A DNA stretch of 64,000 nucleotides from CATOSD01 sp965203135 (lineage in GTDB: Bacteria > Chloroflexota > Dehalococcoidia > Lucifugimonadales > CATOSD01), in assembly GCA_965203135.1 (NCBI GenBank), contig CBDBBO010000002.1, forward strand, positions 372,001 to 436,000. The letters run 5' to 3'. Both the position numbers and the translations under genes were made by a program. Positions 41,409 through 50,353 of this stretch are shown piece after piece (position 1 is the stretch's first letter; every line of letters starts with the position of its first letter). The notes beneath the pieces are model-generated. The model ran no database searches. It saw only the letters and a list, made by a program, of their open reading frames with translations, and was not told the origin of the DNA.

Positions 41409-42632
41409 CTAGTCCGCCACGCGATGGAATGCCGCGCGCAGCCGCGGGCCCACCTCGGCGAGCTGCTCCGGCTGCGCTGTGCTGAAAGCCATCCTGACGT
41501 GGTTGTCGTCCGAGTTCTCGCGGTCGTTGAAGAAGTTCGAGCCCAGCGGGAACACAAGCCCCTCTTCCGACGCTGCCTGCACCAGGTCCCGCGCCGACGC
41601 CCCAACGCACTCTACCCACAGGAAGAATCCGCCCTCAGGCTTGCGAAACCTCACGTAGGGTTCGCAATACGAGAGGAGCGACTCGACCAGAATCTCGCAC
41701 TTTTCGGCATAGATCGGCCTCATCTGTCGCACGTGCTCGTCCAGGTCACCCGAGGTCAGATACCCCGTCAGCGCCCACTGAATGAGCGGCGAGCCTCCCA
41801 TGTCGAAACGCACCCGCGCCATGGCGTCTATGTAGTCCGGGCGCGCCTGCACCCAGCCCACGCGCAGCCCGGTCGCGATCGTCTTGCTCAGGCTTCCTAG
41901 CCGCAGTACGCCCTCGCCTTGGGAGAGACTGTAGAGCGACGAGGGAGGGCCGTCATCGAATCCAAGCTCGGTGTATGCAGCGTCCTCCAGCACCAGCACC
42001 CCGTGGCGCGCACAAACCTCCAGCAGGTCCTCGCGCCGCCGCTGGGAAAGCGTCACCCCGGTGGGATTGTGGTAGTCGGCGACCGTGTAGAAGAGCTTGG
42101 GTCTCTTCCCGGCGGCCTTGACGCGCTCGATGGTCTCGGCCAGTGCCTCGACCGAAACGCCCTCGTCTTCCATGGGGACTTCCGCGATCTCAGTCATGTA
42201 CCCGCGCATCGATCTTACGCTGCCCGAGAAGCTGGGAGCCTCCGCGATAACCACGTCGCCCGGCTGTAGGAAGGTCTTGGAAACGTTGTCTATCGCGCCC
42301 GAGCTGCCGTTGTGGACGATGATGTTGTCCTGCCCAATTGCGGCTCCCTCAATGCGGCTCTGCCGTTCGGCGATCGCGTCGCGTAGGCCCTCGTAGCCGT
42401 ACCATCCGCCGTAGGTGAGGGTGGCCGACGGGTTGGCGTCGAGCGCGCTGCTGAGCGCCTCCCTGATGTACTCGACCGGTAGCGTCGGCGGGTCGGGGAT
42501 GCCGGCAGCGAGGACGATGGGATCGGGGTGATCGGTAGGCAGCCGCCACATCCTGCCCGAGTCCGACGCGCTGCCAGCCCCTATCGTCCTCGCGGACTCG
42601 GATAGCAGGTCGTCGACTTTGAACGGGTCCAT
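41409..42632 (-). CDS. PLP-dependent aminotransferase (class I/II, 2-aminoadipate type)
   Basis: Fold-type I aminotransferase of about 407 aa. It has PTDHPDPIVLAAGIPDPPTLP (N-terminal segment typical of LysN/MocR-like enzymes), NIIVHNGSSGAIDNVSKTF, YHNPTGVTLSQRRREDLLEV, LEDAAYTELGFD (Asp contacting the pyridine N), and the Schiff-base Lys in LGSLSKTIATGLRVGW. ATG 42632 has GGGAGG 4 nt upstream; ATG 42674 is an alternative. Substrate unknown; alpha-aminoadipate, branched or aromatic acids are all possible. Confidence 0.9.
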   Translation of the reverse strand: MDPFKVDDLLSESARTIGAGSASDSGRMWRLPTDHPDPIVLAAGIPDPPTLPVEYIREALSSALDANPSATLTYGGWYGYEGLRDAIAERQSRIEGAAIGQDNIIVHNGSSGAIDNVSKTFLQPGDVVIAEAPSFSGSVRSMRGYMTEIAEVPMEDEGVSVEALAETIERVKAAGKRPKLFYTVADYHNPTGVTLSQRRREDLLEVCARHGVLVLEDAAYTELGFDDGPPSSLYSLSQGEGVLRLGSLSKTIATGLRVGWVQARPDYIDAMARVRFDMGGSPLIQWALTGYLTSGDLDEHVRQMRPIYAEKCEILVESLLSYCEPYVRFRKPEGGFFLWVECVGASARDLVQAASEEGLVFPLGSNFFNDRENSDDNHVRMAFSTAQPEQLAEVGPRLRAAFHRVAD

Positions 42633-42762
42633 CCGTCCTCCCGGCGCCGGATTGTCTCGATCAGCCTTTGTCATAAGCGTAGACCCCCATCCAGCCCTCA
42701 TGCGGACTCAGTTGCGTCCGGCACGGTTTGTGCCATTGTAGCACGCGGCCCCGAGACATCGG

Positions 42763-43872
42763 CTAACCCGAGATTTCTGCAAGAGCCTGTAACACCTGCT
42801 GCGGAGAAGGCCGGTCGTAGGTGCTGCCCAGGTACTTCCACCGGATCACGCCGGAACTGTCGATTACGAATGTGGAGGGCCTGGCCAGATTGTTGTCTTG
42901 TGGGTTGAGCACGCCGTAGGCATTAACGACGTCCCTTTCCGGGTTGTACAGAATCGGGAACGGCACGCCCGAGTTCCTGGCCATCGCCTGGGCGTTGGAC
43001 AGGTTGTCGACGCTTATCGCCACCACTATCGCGTTGTGGTCCTCGATTGCGCTGTACTGGTTTGTCAACTCGACGAGTTGCTGCTTGCAGATCGGTCACC
43101 AGTATGCCCGATAGAAGACGATTACCAGGTTTCCCTGCCCCAGCCGATCATCCGTCGAGAATTCCCCGCCGTCGAACCTCGGTAGGGCAAATGACGGAGC
43201 CACCTGCCCAACCTCGGTGCCCGTCTCCGGCTGAGGCGCGGCCGTCGCGGTGGGGGGCACTGCTGTGGCAGTGGGTGGGACTGCCGTGGCGGTGGGTGGG
43301 ACGGCAGTGGCGGTCGGCTGCGCCGCCGTGGCGGTAGGCTGCGCCACGGCGGTGGCCGTTGGTGGCACGGGCGTCGCGGTCGGCTGCACCTCGGCTGCGG
43401 CCGTTGACGGTACTGCCGTGGCAGTCGGCGGCGCAGGTGTCACGGTCGGCTGCGCCTCGGAGGTAGCCGTCGGATCCGGTGTCGCGGTCGGCTGTACCAC
43501 GGGGATAGCCGTAGGTACCGACGCCGGAGTCTGTGTCGCCTGCGCCACAGCACTTTCGACCGGCCATCGTGTGGGCGTCGGCTCCAAGGCGGAACGCGGC
43601 TCAGCGGTCCCTCTCGGCTGAGCGGGTACCGCCGGTTGCGGGGTGGGCAAGGCCGGCGCCTGTGTGGCGGTAGCCGGCACTGTAGTTGCCTGGGGAACTG
43701 CTATGGCCGTTTGCGTTGGCTGCGTCGCGGCACCGGATGCTCCTGCTTCCGGCCCGCCTTCGGTGGAAGACTCACCGCACGCGACCAGGCCGAAAGACAG
43801 CAACAGGATGGCTGACAATGCGACTGTCAGCCTGAATCCATTCAGCTTCAATTCACTTCTCTCCAACTTCAT
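42763..43872 (-). CDS. Thioredoxin-fold (AhpC/TSA-like) lipoprotein, predicted selenoprotein with UxxC site
   Basis: The frame runs from ATG 43872 to the stop at 42763-42765 with one in-frame TGA at 43098-43096. The residues around it read FYRAYW-(TGA)-PICKQQLVEL, exactly the CxxC position of a redoxin (U259, C262), and the downstream part (AISVDNLSNAQAMARNSGVPFPILYN, RPSTFVIDSSGVIRWKYLG) completes the fold. The N-terminus is a lipoprotein signal (LSAILLLSFGLVAC). A Pro/Thr/Ala-rich repeat linker spans about 40-215. A SECIS-like hairpin follows the TGA. Predicted role: extracytoplasmic thiol or peroxide reduction. A nonsense mutation is the main alternative, made unlikely by the intact downstream frame. 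Confidence 0.85.
43066..43098 (-). promoter_or_regulatory. Sec codon TGA and candidate bacterial SECIS hairpin
   Basis: TGA is at 43098-43096. Fifteen nt downstream CAACTC (43080-43075) pairs with GAGTTG (43071-43066) around loop GTC. bSECIS elements lie with the apical loop about 16-37 nt after UGA and carry a G at the start of the loop; both rules are met. Confidence 0.75.
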
Positions 43873-43920
43873 CGGCCAGAAGCCCACGAGGGGAACAACT
43901 TATGATGCGCGCCAAAGCAC

Positions 43921-43950
43921 TTGACCCGCGCGGCCAAATAAACTTACACT
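43921..43950 (+). promoter_or_regulatory. pncB promoter
   Basis: TTGACC (43921-43926), an 18-bp spacer, and TACACT (43945-43950), 34 bp before the pncB ATG. Confidence 0.6.
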
Positions 43951-43983
43951 GAAATCACTCGCCACTTAGGACGTGACTACGCC

Positions 43984-45384
43984 ATGAAGCGAGCGAATCC
44001 TTCCCCGTCGCTGTTCGCCGATCTGTATCAACTCACCATGGCGCAGGCCCTTTGGCAAAGCGGGACGACGGCTGAAGGCACGTTCAGTCTGTACTTTCGC
44101 AAGCACCTGCCGGGCAGGGCCTACTACGTCTTCGCCGGCCTCCAGCAAGCCCTGGACCACCTCGAGCGGCTTTCGTTCAAGGTTCAAGATATTGCGTACC
44201 TGCGTTCAACCGGCCTCTTCGACGACGACTTCCTCGACTATCTGGTATTAGTCCGATTCACCGGAAGAGTCAGGGCCGTTCCCGAGGGCGCAATTGTGTT
44301 CGCTGGCGAGCCGGTCATCGAGGTTTCCGCTCCTATAGTGGAAGCGCAAATCCCCGAGACTTTTCTCGTCAACTGCGTCAACTCCAACACCCTGTTCGCC
44401 TCTAAGGCCGCCCGCGTCGTCTATGCCTCCCGCGGCAGAAACGTCTATGACTTTGCCGCACGCCGCACTCACGGGCTTGACGCCGCCGACAGCTTTGCGC
44501 GCGCGAGTTACATGGTGGGGTTCGACGGCACCAGCAACCTCGTCGCGGGCGCCCGCCACGGCATCCCGGTCGTTGGCACTATGGCCCATTCGTTCGTCTC
44601 CGCATTCGACGACGAGACCGACGCATTTCGCAGCTACGCCCGCTCTTTTCCGACCGCGAGCACCCTGCTGGTTGACACTTATGATACCCTAAACGGGACT
44701 CTGAGGGCCATACAGGTTGCCCGGGAAATGCGCTTGGCCGGCCAGGAGCTCCGGGCTATACGGTTGGACAGCGGTGACCTCTCGGACCTCGCCGTGAAGT
44801 GCCGGGCGCTTCTGAACCGCGACGGGTTCGGAGGCGTTAGAATCATCGCGAGCGGCGCGCTCGACGAATACGCGATAGACGAATTGCTTCGAGCCGGCGC
44901 CCCTATCGACGGATTTGGGGTCGGCACGAAAGCGGGCGTGTCGGAAGACGCGCCCTGGGCAGACTCCGTCTACAAACTCGTGGCCTACGGCGGCAGACCC
45001 ACGATGAAACTCAGCGACCACAAGGAAACAACACCCGGCTCTAAGCAGGTCTACCGCTACTACGGCAGGGCGGGACAGCCCCTGCGCGATGTCATAGCGA
45101 CGGCTACCGAGCCCCGCCCTTCACCCGGTGCGCGGCCCATGCTTACGGAAGTGATGAGAAACGGTAAGATCACGGTCGAACTTCCGGACTTGGGAGAGTT
45201 GAGAGACAGGTTCGGCTCGGAGTTCGCCCAGTTCGACCGGCGATACAAGAGGCTGAGTACCTCACCGGACTCCTACGAGGTAACAGTCAGTAAAGAACTG
45301 TCCGGTCTGCAGGCCAGCGCTGCCACAATGTTTCGCAAGCGGAGCGACGTGGTCGTCGACGAAACTCTGTCGGAAAGGACCTGA
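43984..45384 (+). CDS. pncB: Nicotinate phosphoribosyltransferase
   Basis: NAD salvage from nicotinate and PRPP. The 466-aa protein has LFADLYQLTMAQALWQSG, then EGTFSLYFRKHLPGRAYYVFAGL, RRTHGLDAADSFARASYMVGFDGTSNLVAGARHGIPVVGTMAHSFV (with the autophosphorylated-His region), and ELRAIRLDSGDLSDLAVKCR. The ATG at 43984 opens the product with ADLYQLTM near residue 14, as in the family. The stop overlaps the next ATG by 1 bp. Confidence 0.95.
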   Translation: MKRANPSPSLFADLYQLTMAQALWQSGTTAEGTFSLYFRKHLPGRAYYVFAGLQQALDHLERLSFKVQDIAYLRSTGLFDDDFLDYLVLVRFTGRVRAVPEGAIVFAGEPVIEVSAPIVEAQIPETFLVNCVNSNTLFASKAARVVYASRGRNVYDFAARRTHGLDAADSFARASYMVGFDGTSNLVAGARHGIPVVGTMAHSFVSAFDDETDAFRSYARSFPTASTLLVDTYDTLNGTLRAIQVAREMRLAGQELRAIRLDSGDLSDLAVKCRALLNRDGFGGVRIIASGALDEYAIDELLRAGAPIDGFGVGTKAGVSEDAPWADSVYKLVAYGGRPTMKLSDHKETTPGSKQVYRYYGRAGQPLRDVIATATEPRPSPGARPMLTEVMRNGKITVELPDLGELRDRFGSEFAQFDRRYKRLSTSPDSYEVTVSKELSGLQASAATMFRKRSDVVVDETLSERT

Positions 45385-45953
45385 TGGCGCGCCTTCCGTA
45401 CATCTCCAGAGACGACCTTCCCGACGACAGGCGACCGGTCTTCGACCGGATCGCCGAGCGCAGGAGCGGTCCCGATTCCGGCGGAGCGCTGCCCCACTCG
45501 TTCGCGCTTCTGCTCAACAGCCCCGGCGCCGCGGAGGCAGTGGGGGGGCTTGGCGAATACGTGCGATGGGGAAGCCCCCTGGACCCCGCCGCGCGAGAGA
45601 TCGCGATTCTGGCCGCCGCGATGGAGATGGGCAGCGACTACGTCTGGAAACACCACGAGCCCGTCGCTCGTCGCGAGGGCGTGCGCGAGGAGACCATTGA
45701 GGCCATCCGCTCGGGCAGAGCGCCGATGGGCCTGCCCGCCAAGGAAGGCGTCTTCGCCCAGGCGGCCCGCGAGATAGTTCGCAACGGCACCCTTACCGAT
45801 CGCACCTTTCAGGCGATTCATCACCTGCTCGGCGCGACGCTCACCGTCGACCTGGTCGTCGCGGTAAGCTACTACGTCATGCTGGCCAGGGCGCTAGGCT
45901 CGCTCGGCGTCGACCTCGAAGACGAGCTCCGGTCCGCGCCCGGCCTTCCCTAG
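45384..45953 (+). CDS. Carboxymuconolactone decarboxylase-like (AhpD superfamily) protein
   Basis: A 189-aa all-helical protein: NSPGAAEAVGGLGEYVRWGSPLDPAAREIAILAAAMEMGSDYVWKHHEPVARREGVREETIEAIRSG is the CMD core. The CxxC pair of AhpD peroxidase partners is absent, so a decarboxylase or other non-redox role is more likely. It is coupled to pncB through TGATG and followed by two CoA-transferases, suggesting a cross-over between NAD salvage and an aromatic or acyl-CoA pathway. Confidence 0.85.
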   Translation: MARLPYISRDDLPDDRRPVFDRIAERRSGPDSGGALPHSFALLLNSPGAAEAVGGLGEYVRWGSPLDPAAREIAILAAAMEMGSDYVWKHHEPVARREGVREETIEAIRSGRAPMGLPAKEGVFAQAAREIVRNGTLTDRTFQAIHHLLGATLTVDLVVAVSYYVMLARALGSLGVDLEDELRSAPGLP

Positions 45954-45990
45954 CAGCTCGCCGCGGCAGTTTCGAAAGCAGGAGACGCTG

Positions 45991-47202
45991 ATGGCCGAGG
46001 GCGCCCTCTCGGATGTGAAGGTTCTGGACTTCACCCACATGATCGCCGGCCCCTACTGCACCAAGCTGATGGCGGACTACGGCGCGGACGTCATCAAAGT
46101 GGAGCGTCCGGACGGCGGGGACGGGACGAGAAGGCTTGGCCCGTTTCCGGGCGACGAGCCGCACCATGAGCGCAGCGGGCTGTTCCTTCACCTCAACACC
46201 AACAAGCGCGGCGTCACCCTCGACCTCAAGACCTCCGCCGGCAACCGCATCGCACGTCGCATGGCGGCGGACGTCGACGTCGTGGTCGAGAGTTTCCGAC
46301 CCGGCGTCATGGCGCGCCTGGGCCTGGACTATCCCACCCTCAGCGCCGACAACCCGGCCCTGGTGTACACCTCCATATCGAACTTCGGCCAGACGGGGCC
46401 TTACCGCGACTTCAACGCTTCCGAGATCGTCCTGTACGGCATGGGCGGCGAGATGTACTCTTCCGGCCTCGAAGACAGGGAGCCGATCAAGCTGGGCGGC
46501 ACCATGGTCCAGTACCAAGCCGGCGCCGCGGCCGCCGTCGCCACCATGGGGGCGCTATTCGCCGCACGGGCCACGGGCGAAGGCCAGCACGTCGACATCT
46601 CCATCATGGAGACCCAGATCGGGTCGATAGACCGCCGAATGAGCACCCTCATCGCCTACCAATACACTGGGGAAGTGAGCCAGAGAATCCCGTTCGGCGT
46701 TATGGGCTATCCCATCGGCGTCTACCCCTGCTCCGATGGCTACGTCGAGATCACCGGCGGCATCGTCTACTTCGACCGGGTGGTCAAGATGCTCGGCGAG
46801 CCTGCCATCTTCGACGATCCCAAGTGGCACGCCCCGGAAGCGCAGACCGACCCGGACCTGAGAGAAGAGTTCGACGAGTTCTTCATTCCGTGGTGCCTGG
46901 AGCGAACCAAGTACGAGATATGGTACGCCGCCCAGGATGCGCGCGTGCTCAGCGGTCCCATCAACACCATGGAGGACCTCGCCGGCGACCCCAGTTTCAA
47001 CGAAAGGGGCGCCTTCGCCGAGTTCGACCACCCGAGCGCAGGCCGGCTTGTCTATCCCGGTCGACCGTTCGTCATGGAGCGGACTCCCTGGGCCGCGCGC
47101 ATGGCCGCGCCTATGCTGGGCCAGCACAACGCCGATGTCTTCGGCGAGCTTGGATACGACCGCGCCGCGCTCGTTCGGCTGCGCGAAACGGGCGCGATCT
47201 AG
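45991..47202 (+). CDS. CaiB/BaiF type III CoA-transferase homologue lacking the catalytic Asp
   Basis: A 403-aa family III CoA-transferase fold: VKVLDFTHMIAGPYCTKLMADYGADVIKVE, then HLNTNKRGVTLDLKT and GQTGPYRDFNASEIVLYGMGG. The position of the catalytic Asp, which forms the acyl-enzyme in active members, reads MVQYQAGAAAAVATMGAL, so it appears to be Gln. It is followed 12 bp later by a second homologue that keeps the Asp. A structural or regulatory partner is more likely than an independent enzyme. AGGAGACG precedes the ATG. Confidence 0.88.
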   Translation: MAEGALSDVKVLDFTHMIAGPYCTKLMADYGADVIKVERPDGGDGTRRLGPFPGDEPHHERSGLFLHLNTNKRGVTLDLKTSAGNRIARRMAADVDVVVESFRPGVMARLGLDYPTLSADNPALVYTSISNFGQTGPYRDFNASEIVLYGMGGEMYSSGLEDREPIKLGGTMVQYQAGAAAAVATMGALFAARATGEGQHVDISIMETQIGSIDRRMSTLIAYQYTGEVSQRIPFGVMGYPIGVYPCSDGYVEITGGIVYFDRVVKMLGEPAIFDDPKWHAPEAQTDPDLREEFDEFFIPWCLERTKYEIWYAAQDARVLSGPINTMEDLAGDPSFNERGAFAEFDHPSAGRLVYPGRPFVMERTPWAARMAAPMLGQHNADVFGELGYDRAALVRLRETGAI

Positions 47203-47214
47203 GGGGCGCCGCCG

Positions 47215-48501
47215 ATGCCTGGACTACCACTGGAAGGCGTTCGAGTACTCGACATGACGGTTGTATGGGCCGGCACTTACTGCGCTATGCTGCTCGCCGA
47301 CCTCGGAGCCGAGGTCATTCGCGTCGAATCGACCAGGCACCCCGCCCCTCTCACCAGGGGCGCGATGGCCCACCCCACTGAGGAGTTGGTCAAGGACTCA
47401 CCTCCGATGTTCGGCGGTATGCCCGGCCGGGTGCCCGGACGCCGCCCGTGGAATCGCTTTCCCGTCTTCAACGCTCACGGCCGCAACAAGCTGAGCATGA
47501 CGGTGGACCTGCTCCAACCGAGCGGCAGGGAAATCTTCGACAGCCTGGTCCGGATCAGCGACGTGTTCGTCGAGAACAACGTGACCGAGACTATGGACAA
47601 GCTGGGCATCTCCTACGCGAAACTGCGAGAGTTGCGCGCGGACATCGTCATGCTCAGGATGCCCGCGTACGGCAGCACCGGGCGCTACAGGAACTTCCGC
47701 TCGCTCGGCATCCACATGGAGGGCGCGGTGGGACACTCTCTGTTGCGTGGTTACGCCGACATGGACCCCTCCGCCAACACCCAGGTCTACGTCGCCGACG
47801 CCGCTGCCGGCGCGCAGGGCGCCTTCGCCGTGCTGACCGGACTACACCACCGCCGGCGCACGGGTGAGGGACAGCTCATCGAGCTCGCGCAGGCCGAAAA
47901 CATCGCCCCATTCCTGGGCCAGTTCTTCCTGGACTACTCCATGAACCGCCGAAGCCTGACCACGATCGGAAACCGCCACCCCTACGCGGTGCAGGGCTGC
48001 TACCCCTGCAAGGGCGAAGACCACTGGATCGCCATCACCATCTTCGACGACGCCGACTGGGCCGCTTTTCGCGCCGCCATCGGATCGCCGGAGTGGGCGG
48101 AAGACCCGCGCTTCGAAACGCAGCACGGTCGTTACCAGGCCCACGACGAACTGGACGCTCGCATAAGCGAGTGGACGAGCGAGCGCGGCCACTACGAGGC
48201 CATGCACATCCTCCAGCAGGCGGGCGTGGCCGCCGGCGCCGTGATGGACCAGGCCGACGCCTACTCCGATCCCCACCTGGCGGAGCGCGGCGCCTTCGAA
48301 GAGGCGTACCAGGAAGACGTGGGCACACACCTGTACCCCGGCGCTCCGTACAGGATGTCCCGTACCCCAATCCGCATCCGGCGCGGGCCGGTGCGCTTGG
48401 GTGAGGACAACGAGTACGTCTACAAGCAGCTACTCAACATCCCTGACGAGCGGTACGCGGAGCTCGAACGCGAAGGCCATATCGGCATGGATTACGAGTA
48501 G
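47215..48501 (+). CDS. CaiB/BaiF type III CoA-transferase, Asp present
   Basis: A 428-aa family III transferase: LEGVRVLDMTVVWAGTYCAMLLADLGAEVIRVE, NAHGRNKLSMTVDLLQPSGREIF, and the catalytic Asp in YVADAAAGAQGAFAVLTGLHHRR. It carries an extra ~45-residue insert after the first motif (STRHPAPLTRGAMAHPTEEL), as in some BbsF- and SmtB-like subunits. With the preceding gene it may form a heteromer that moves CoA between two organic acids. Confidence 0.9.
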   Translation: MPGLPLEGVRVLDMTVVWAGTYCAMLLADLGAEVIRVESTRHPAPLTRGAMAHPTEELVKDSPPMFGGMPGRVPGRRPWNRFPVFNAHGRNKLSMTVDLLQPSGREIFDSLVRISDVFVENNVTETMDKLGISYAKLRELRADIVMLRMPAYGSTGRYRNFRSLGIHMEGAVGHSLLRGYADMDPSANTQVYVADAAAGAQGAFAVLTGLHHRRRTGEGQLIELAQAENIAPFLGQFFLDYSMNRRSLTTIGNRHPYAVQGCYPCKGEDHWIAITIFDDADWAAFRAAIGSPEWAEDPRFETQHGRYQAHDELDARISEWTSERGHYEAMHILQQAGVAAGAVMDQADAYSDPHLAERGAFEEAYQEDVGTHLYPGAPYRMSRTPIRIRRGPVRLGEDNEYVYKQLLNIPDERYAELEREGHIGMDYE

Positions 48502-48587
48502 TGAGGCGCCATAATGCCCCTCCCTCTAGGGAGCGGGGAGAGTCAAGACACTTCCCTCCGGCGGGCGCGGTTGGGCTATACGTCCTG

Positions 48588-48596
48588 TGCTATAAT
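48588..48596 (+). promoter_or_regulatory. Extended -10 promoter
   Basis: TGCTATAAT, an extended -10 with consensus TATAAT, 50 bp before the small membrane protein at 48646. The nearest -35-like TTGGGC is at a poor 14-bp spacing. Confidence 0.5.
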
Positions 48597-48645
48597 CGGC
48601 TTGCGCGGGGACTGCCACTGACTCGGCCTGAAGGAGGCGTCTCGC

Positions 48646-48945
48646 ATGGACACGGCACAGGTAACCACGTTGGTAGCCACTATGTTCGGTATCGTAACCG
48701 TCCTGGTGGCTATATTCGCACTGATGTGGCAAATGAACTCGCAGAACAGCAGACTCGAAGCCAAGATTGGCACGGAGGTCGGCAAACTCGAGGCTGAAAT
48801 CGATTCTCAGGGCAGAGAACTCAAGGACGAGATGCGGGCCATAAGTGTAAGGGTCTCTAACTCGGAATTGGAACAGGCCCGACTGAACGGCGTCAACAGC
48901 GTCCTGGCCGGCCAAACGCACACCCACGACACGCCTGGGGACTAG
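48646..48945 (+). CDS. Small membrane protein with coiled coil
   Basis: A 99-aa protein with one N-terminal membrane helix (LVATMFGIVTVLVAIFALMWQM) and a charged heptad-like stretch (NSRLEAKIGTEVGKLEAEIDSQGRELKDEMRAISVRV). AAGGAGG lies 9 nt before the ATG and an extended -10 lies upstream, which supports a real gene. Function unknown. The stop is 14 bp from the convergent amidohydrolase stop. Confidence 0.7.
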   Translation: MDTAQVTTLVATMFGIVTVLVAIFALMWQMNSQNSRLEAKIGTEVGKLEAEIDSQGRELKDEMRAISVRVSNSELEQARLNGVNSVLAGQTHTHDTPGD

Positions 48946-48958
48946 CGCCGCGCCATCC

Positions 48959-50338
48959 CTACACCACCGGCCAGCGCGGCGCGAACGACACGCCGGTGCG
49001 CTCCATCAACCCAGCCCCGATGCGCTGCACGCGCTGAATCAGCTCCCACTCGTCCACGAACAGCGCCGTGTGGTCCTCGACCACTACGCGACCGTCCACG
49101 ATCACCGTGTGAACGCTGCGCCCGTCCGCGCTGTAGACCAGGTTGTTCACCGGATTGAAGAGCGTGCGCCACTCCGGCCGGCGCGTGTCGAACAACACCA
49201 GGTCGGCCTTCTTCCCAACCTCGATGGATCCGGTGTCGGCGCCCAGTCCCATCGCCCGCGCCGAACCCAGCGTCGCCAACTCCACCGCGGTCTCCGCCGG
49301 CACCATCGACACGTCCTGCCTGCCGTCCTTGTACAGCACGGCGGCAAGGTACATCGAGCGCATCGTCTCCAGCAGGTTGGAGTTGTTGCCCGCGTCGGTG
49401 CCCAGGCCCACGGTTATGCCTCGCTCGAGCATCTCCGGCAGCTTGGCCGTGCGCGTCATGCCGGACCCGCCCTTGATTGCCGCCGTCGGGCACATCACCA
49501 CGCTCGCCCCGCTCCGCGCGATGCTGTCCAACTCCGCGTCGTCCAGGCCAAGCCCGTGCGCCAGCGTCACGTTGTCTCCCAGCGCACCCAACCGCTCCAG
49601 CCGCTCCGTCGGCGTCACGCCGTGCGCCGACATCGACGCCGCTCTCGCGCTTGGCCCCGTGCTGTGGTGCAGAGTCAAACCGGTCCCCGCGTCATCGGCG
49701 AGCCGTTTCGCTGCGGTGAGCAACTCGTCCGACGCGTACTCTGCCGAAAACGGCATGGCCCACACCCGCACGCGGCCGTCCAGGGCGCCGTCGAACTCCT
49801 CTACCGCTGAACGCATCACGCCCACGGCCTCTGGTGTAGAGTAAACCGGCACGTTGAGCGGATTGGGCCTGTCGGTTACCTGCGCGCCCACGACGATGCG
49901 GCAGCCCGACTCCTCGTAGGCTCTCATGCAGGCGTCCACGTGCTTGGTGCTGCCGGGGTCGAGAAGACTGGTCGTGCCGTACTTGAGAAGCTCGGTGATG
50001 GCCAGCAGAGAGGTGTAGTACTCCTCCTCGGGAGTCATCGCCGCCTGCAGCCGGAACACGTTGGGAAGATAGGCAGGGCCCAGGTCGTCCGGGAAGATGC
50101 CGCGCGTGGCGTGCGCGTAGCTGATGTGCATATGGCCGTTGCCGAACCCCGGCGTCACCACCATCTCGCTGGCGTCGATGTTCCGGTCGGCGACAACACC
50201 CCGCAGGTCGGCGCTCTTGCCCACGCGGGAGATGCGGCTTCCCTCCACCACGATGGCGCCGTCGGCCACGATCCGCCGCTCAGCGTCGAGTGTCAGCACG
50301 AACCGGGCGTTGTCTATCTTGAGAGTTGGCTCGGGCAA
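48959..50338 (-). CDS. Amidohydrolase, SAH/MTA-deaminase or chlorohydrolase type
   Basis: A 459-aa metal-dependent hydrolase of the TRZ/ATZ group: VVTPGFGNGHMHISYAHATRGIFPDD (HMH metal ligands), GLTLHHSTGPSARAASMSAHGVTPTERLERLGAL, and VTLAHGLGLDDAELDSIARSGASVVMCPTAA (His and substrate loop), with the last Asp in GLGTDAGNNSN. Substrates include S-adenosylhomocysteine, cytosine and triazines, so the assignment stays generic. It starts 15 bp after the gltD stop on the same strand. Confidence 0.9.
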   Translation of the reverse strand: MPEPTLKIDNARFVLTLDAERRIVADGAIVVEGSRISRVGKSADLRGVVADRNIDASEMVVTPGFGNGHMHISYAHATRGIFPDDLGPAYLPNVFRLQAAMTPEEEYYTSLLAITELLKYGTTSLLDPGSTKHVDACMRAYEESGCRIVVGAQVTDRPNPLNVPVYSTPEAVGVMRSAVEEFDGALDGRVRVWAMPFSAEYASDELLTAAKRLADDAGTGLTLHHSTGPSARAASMSAHGVTPTERLERLGALGDNVTLAHGLGLDDAELDSIARSGASVVMCPTAAIKGGSGMTRTAKLPEMLERGITVGLGTDAGNNSNLLETMRSMYLAAVLYKDGRQDVSMVPAETAVELATLGSARAMGLGADTGSIEVGKKADLVLFDTRRPEWRTLFNPVNNLVYSADGRSVHTVIVDGRVVVEDHTALFVDEWELIQRVQRIGAGLMERTGVSFAPRWPVV

Positions 50339-50353
50339 GGCGGCACCTCCGAG

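Noticed and set aside
43096..43098. Simple nonsense mutation in the redoxin gene
   Set aside because: The TGA is exactly at the redox-Cys site, the downstream frame is intact and family-like, and a SECIS-type hairpin follows. A random mutation would not explain all three.
43245..43400. CRISPR or tandem-repeat array
   Set aside because: The periodicity comes from the repeated Pro/Thr/Ala codons of a protein linker; there are no spacers. No CRISPR array was seen anywhere in the window.
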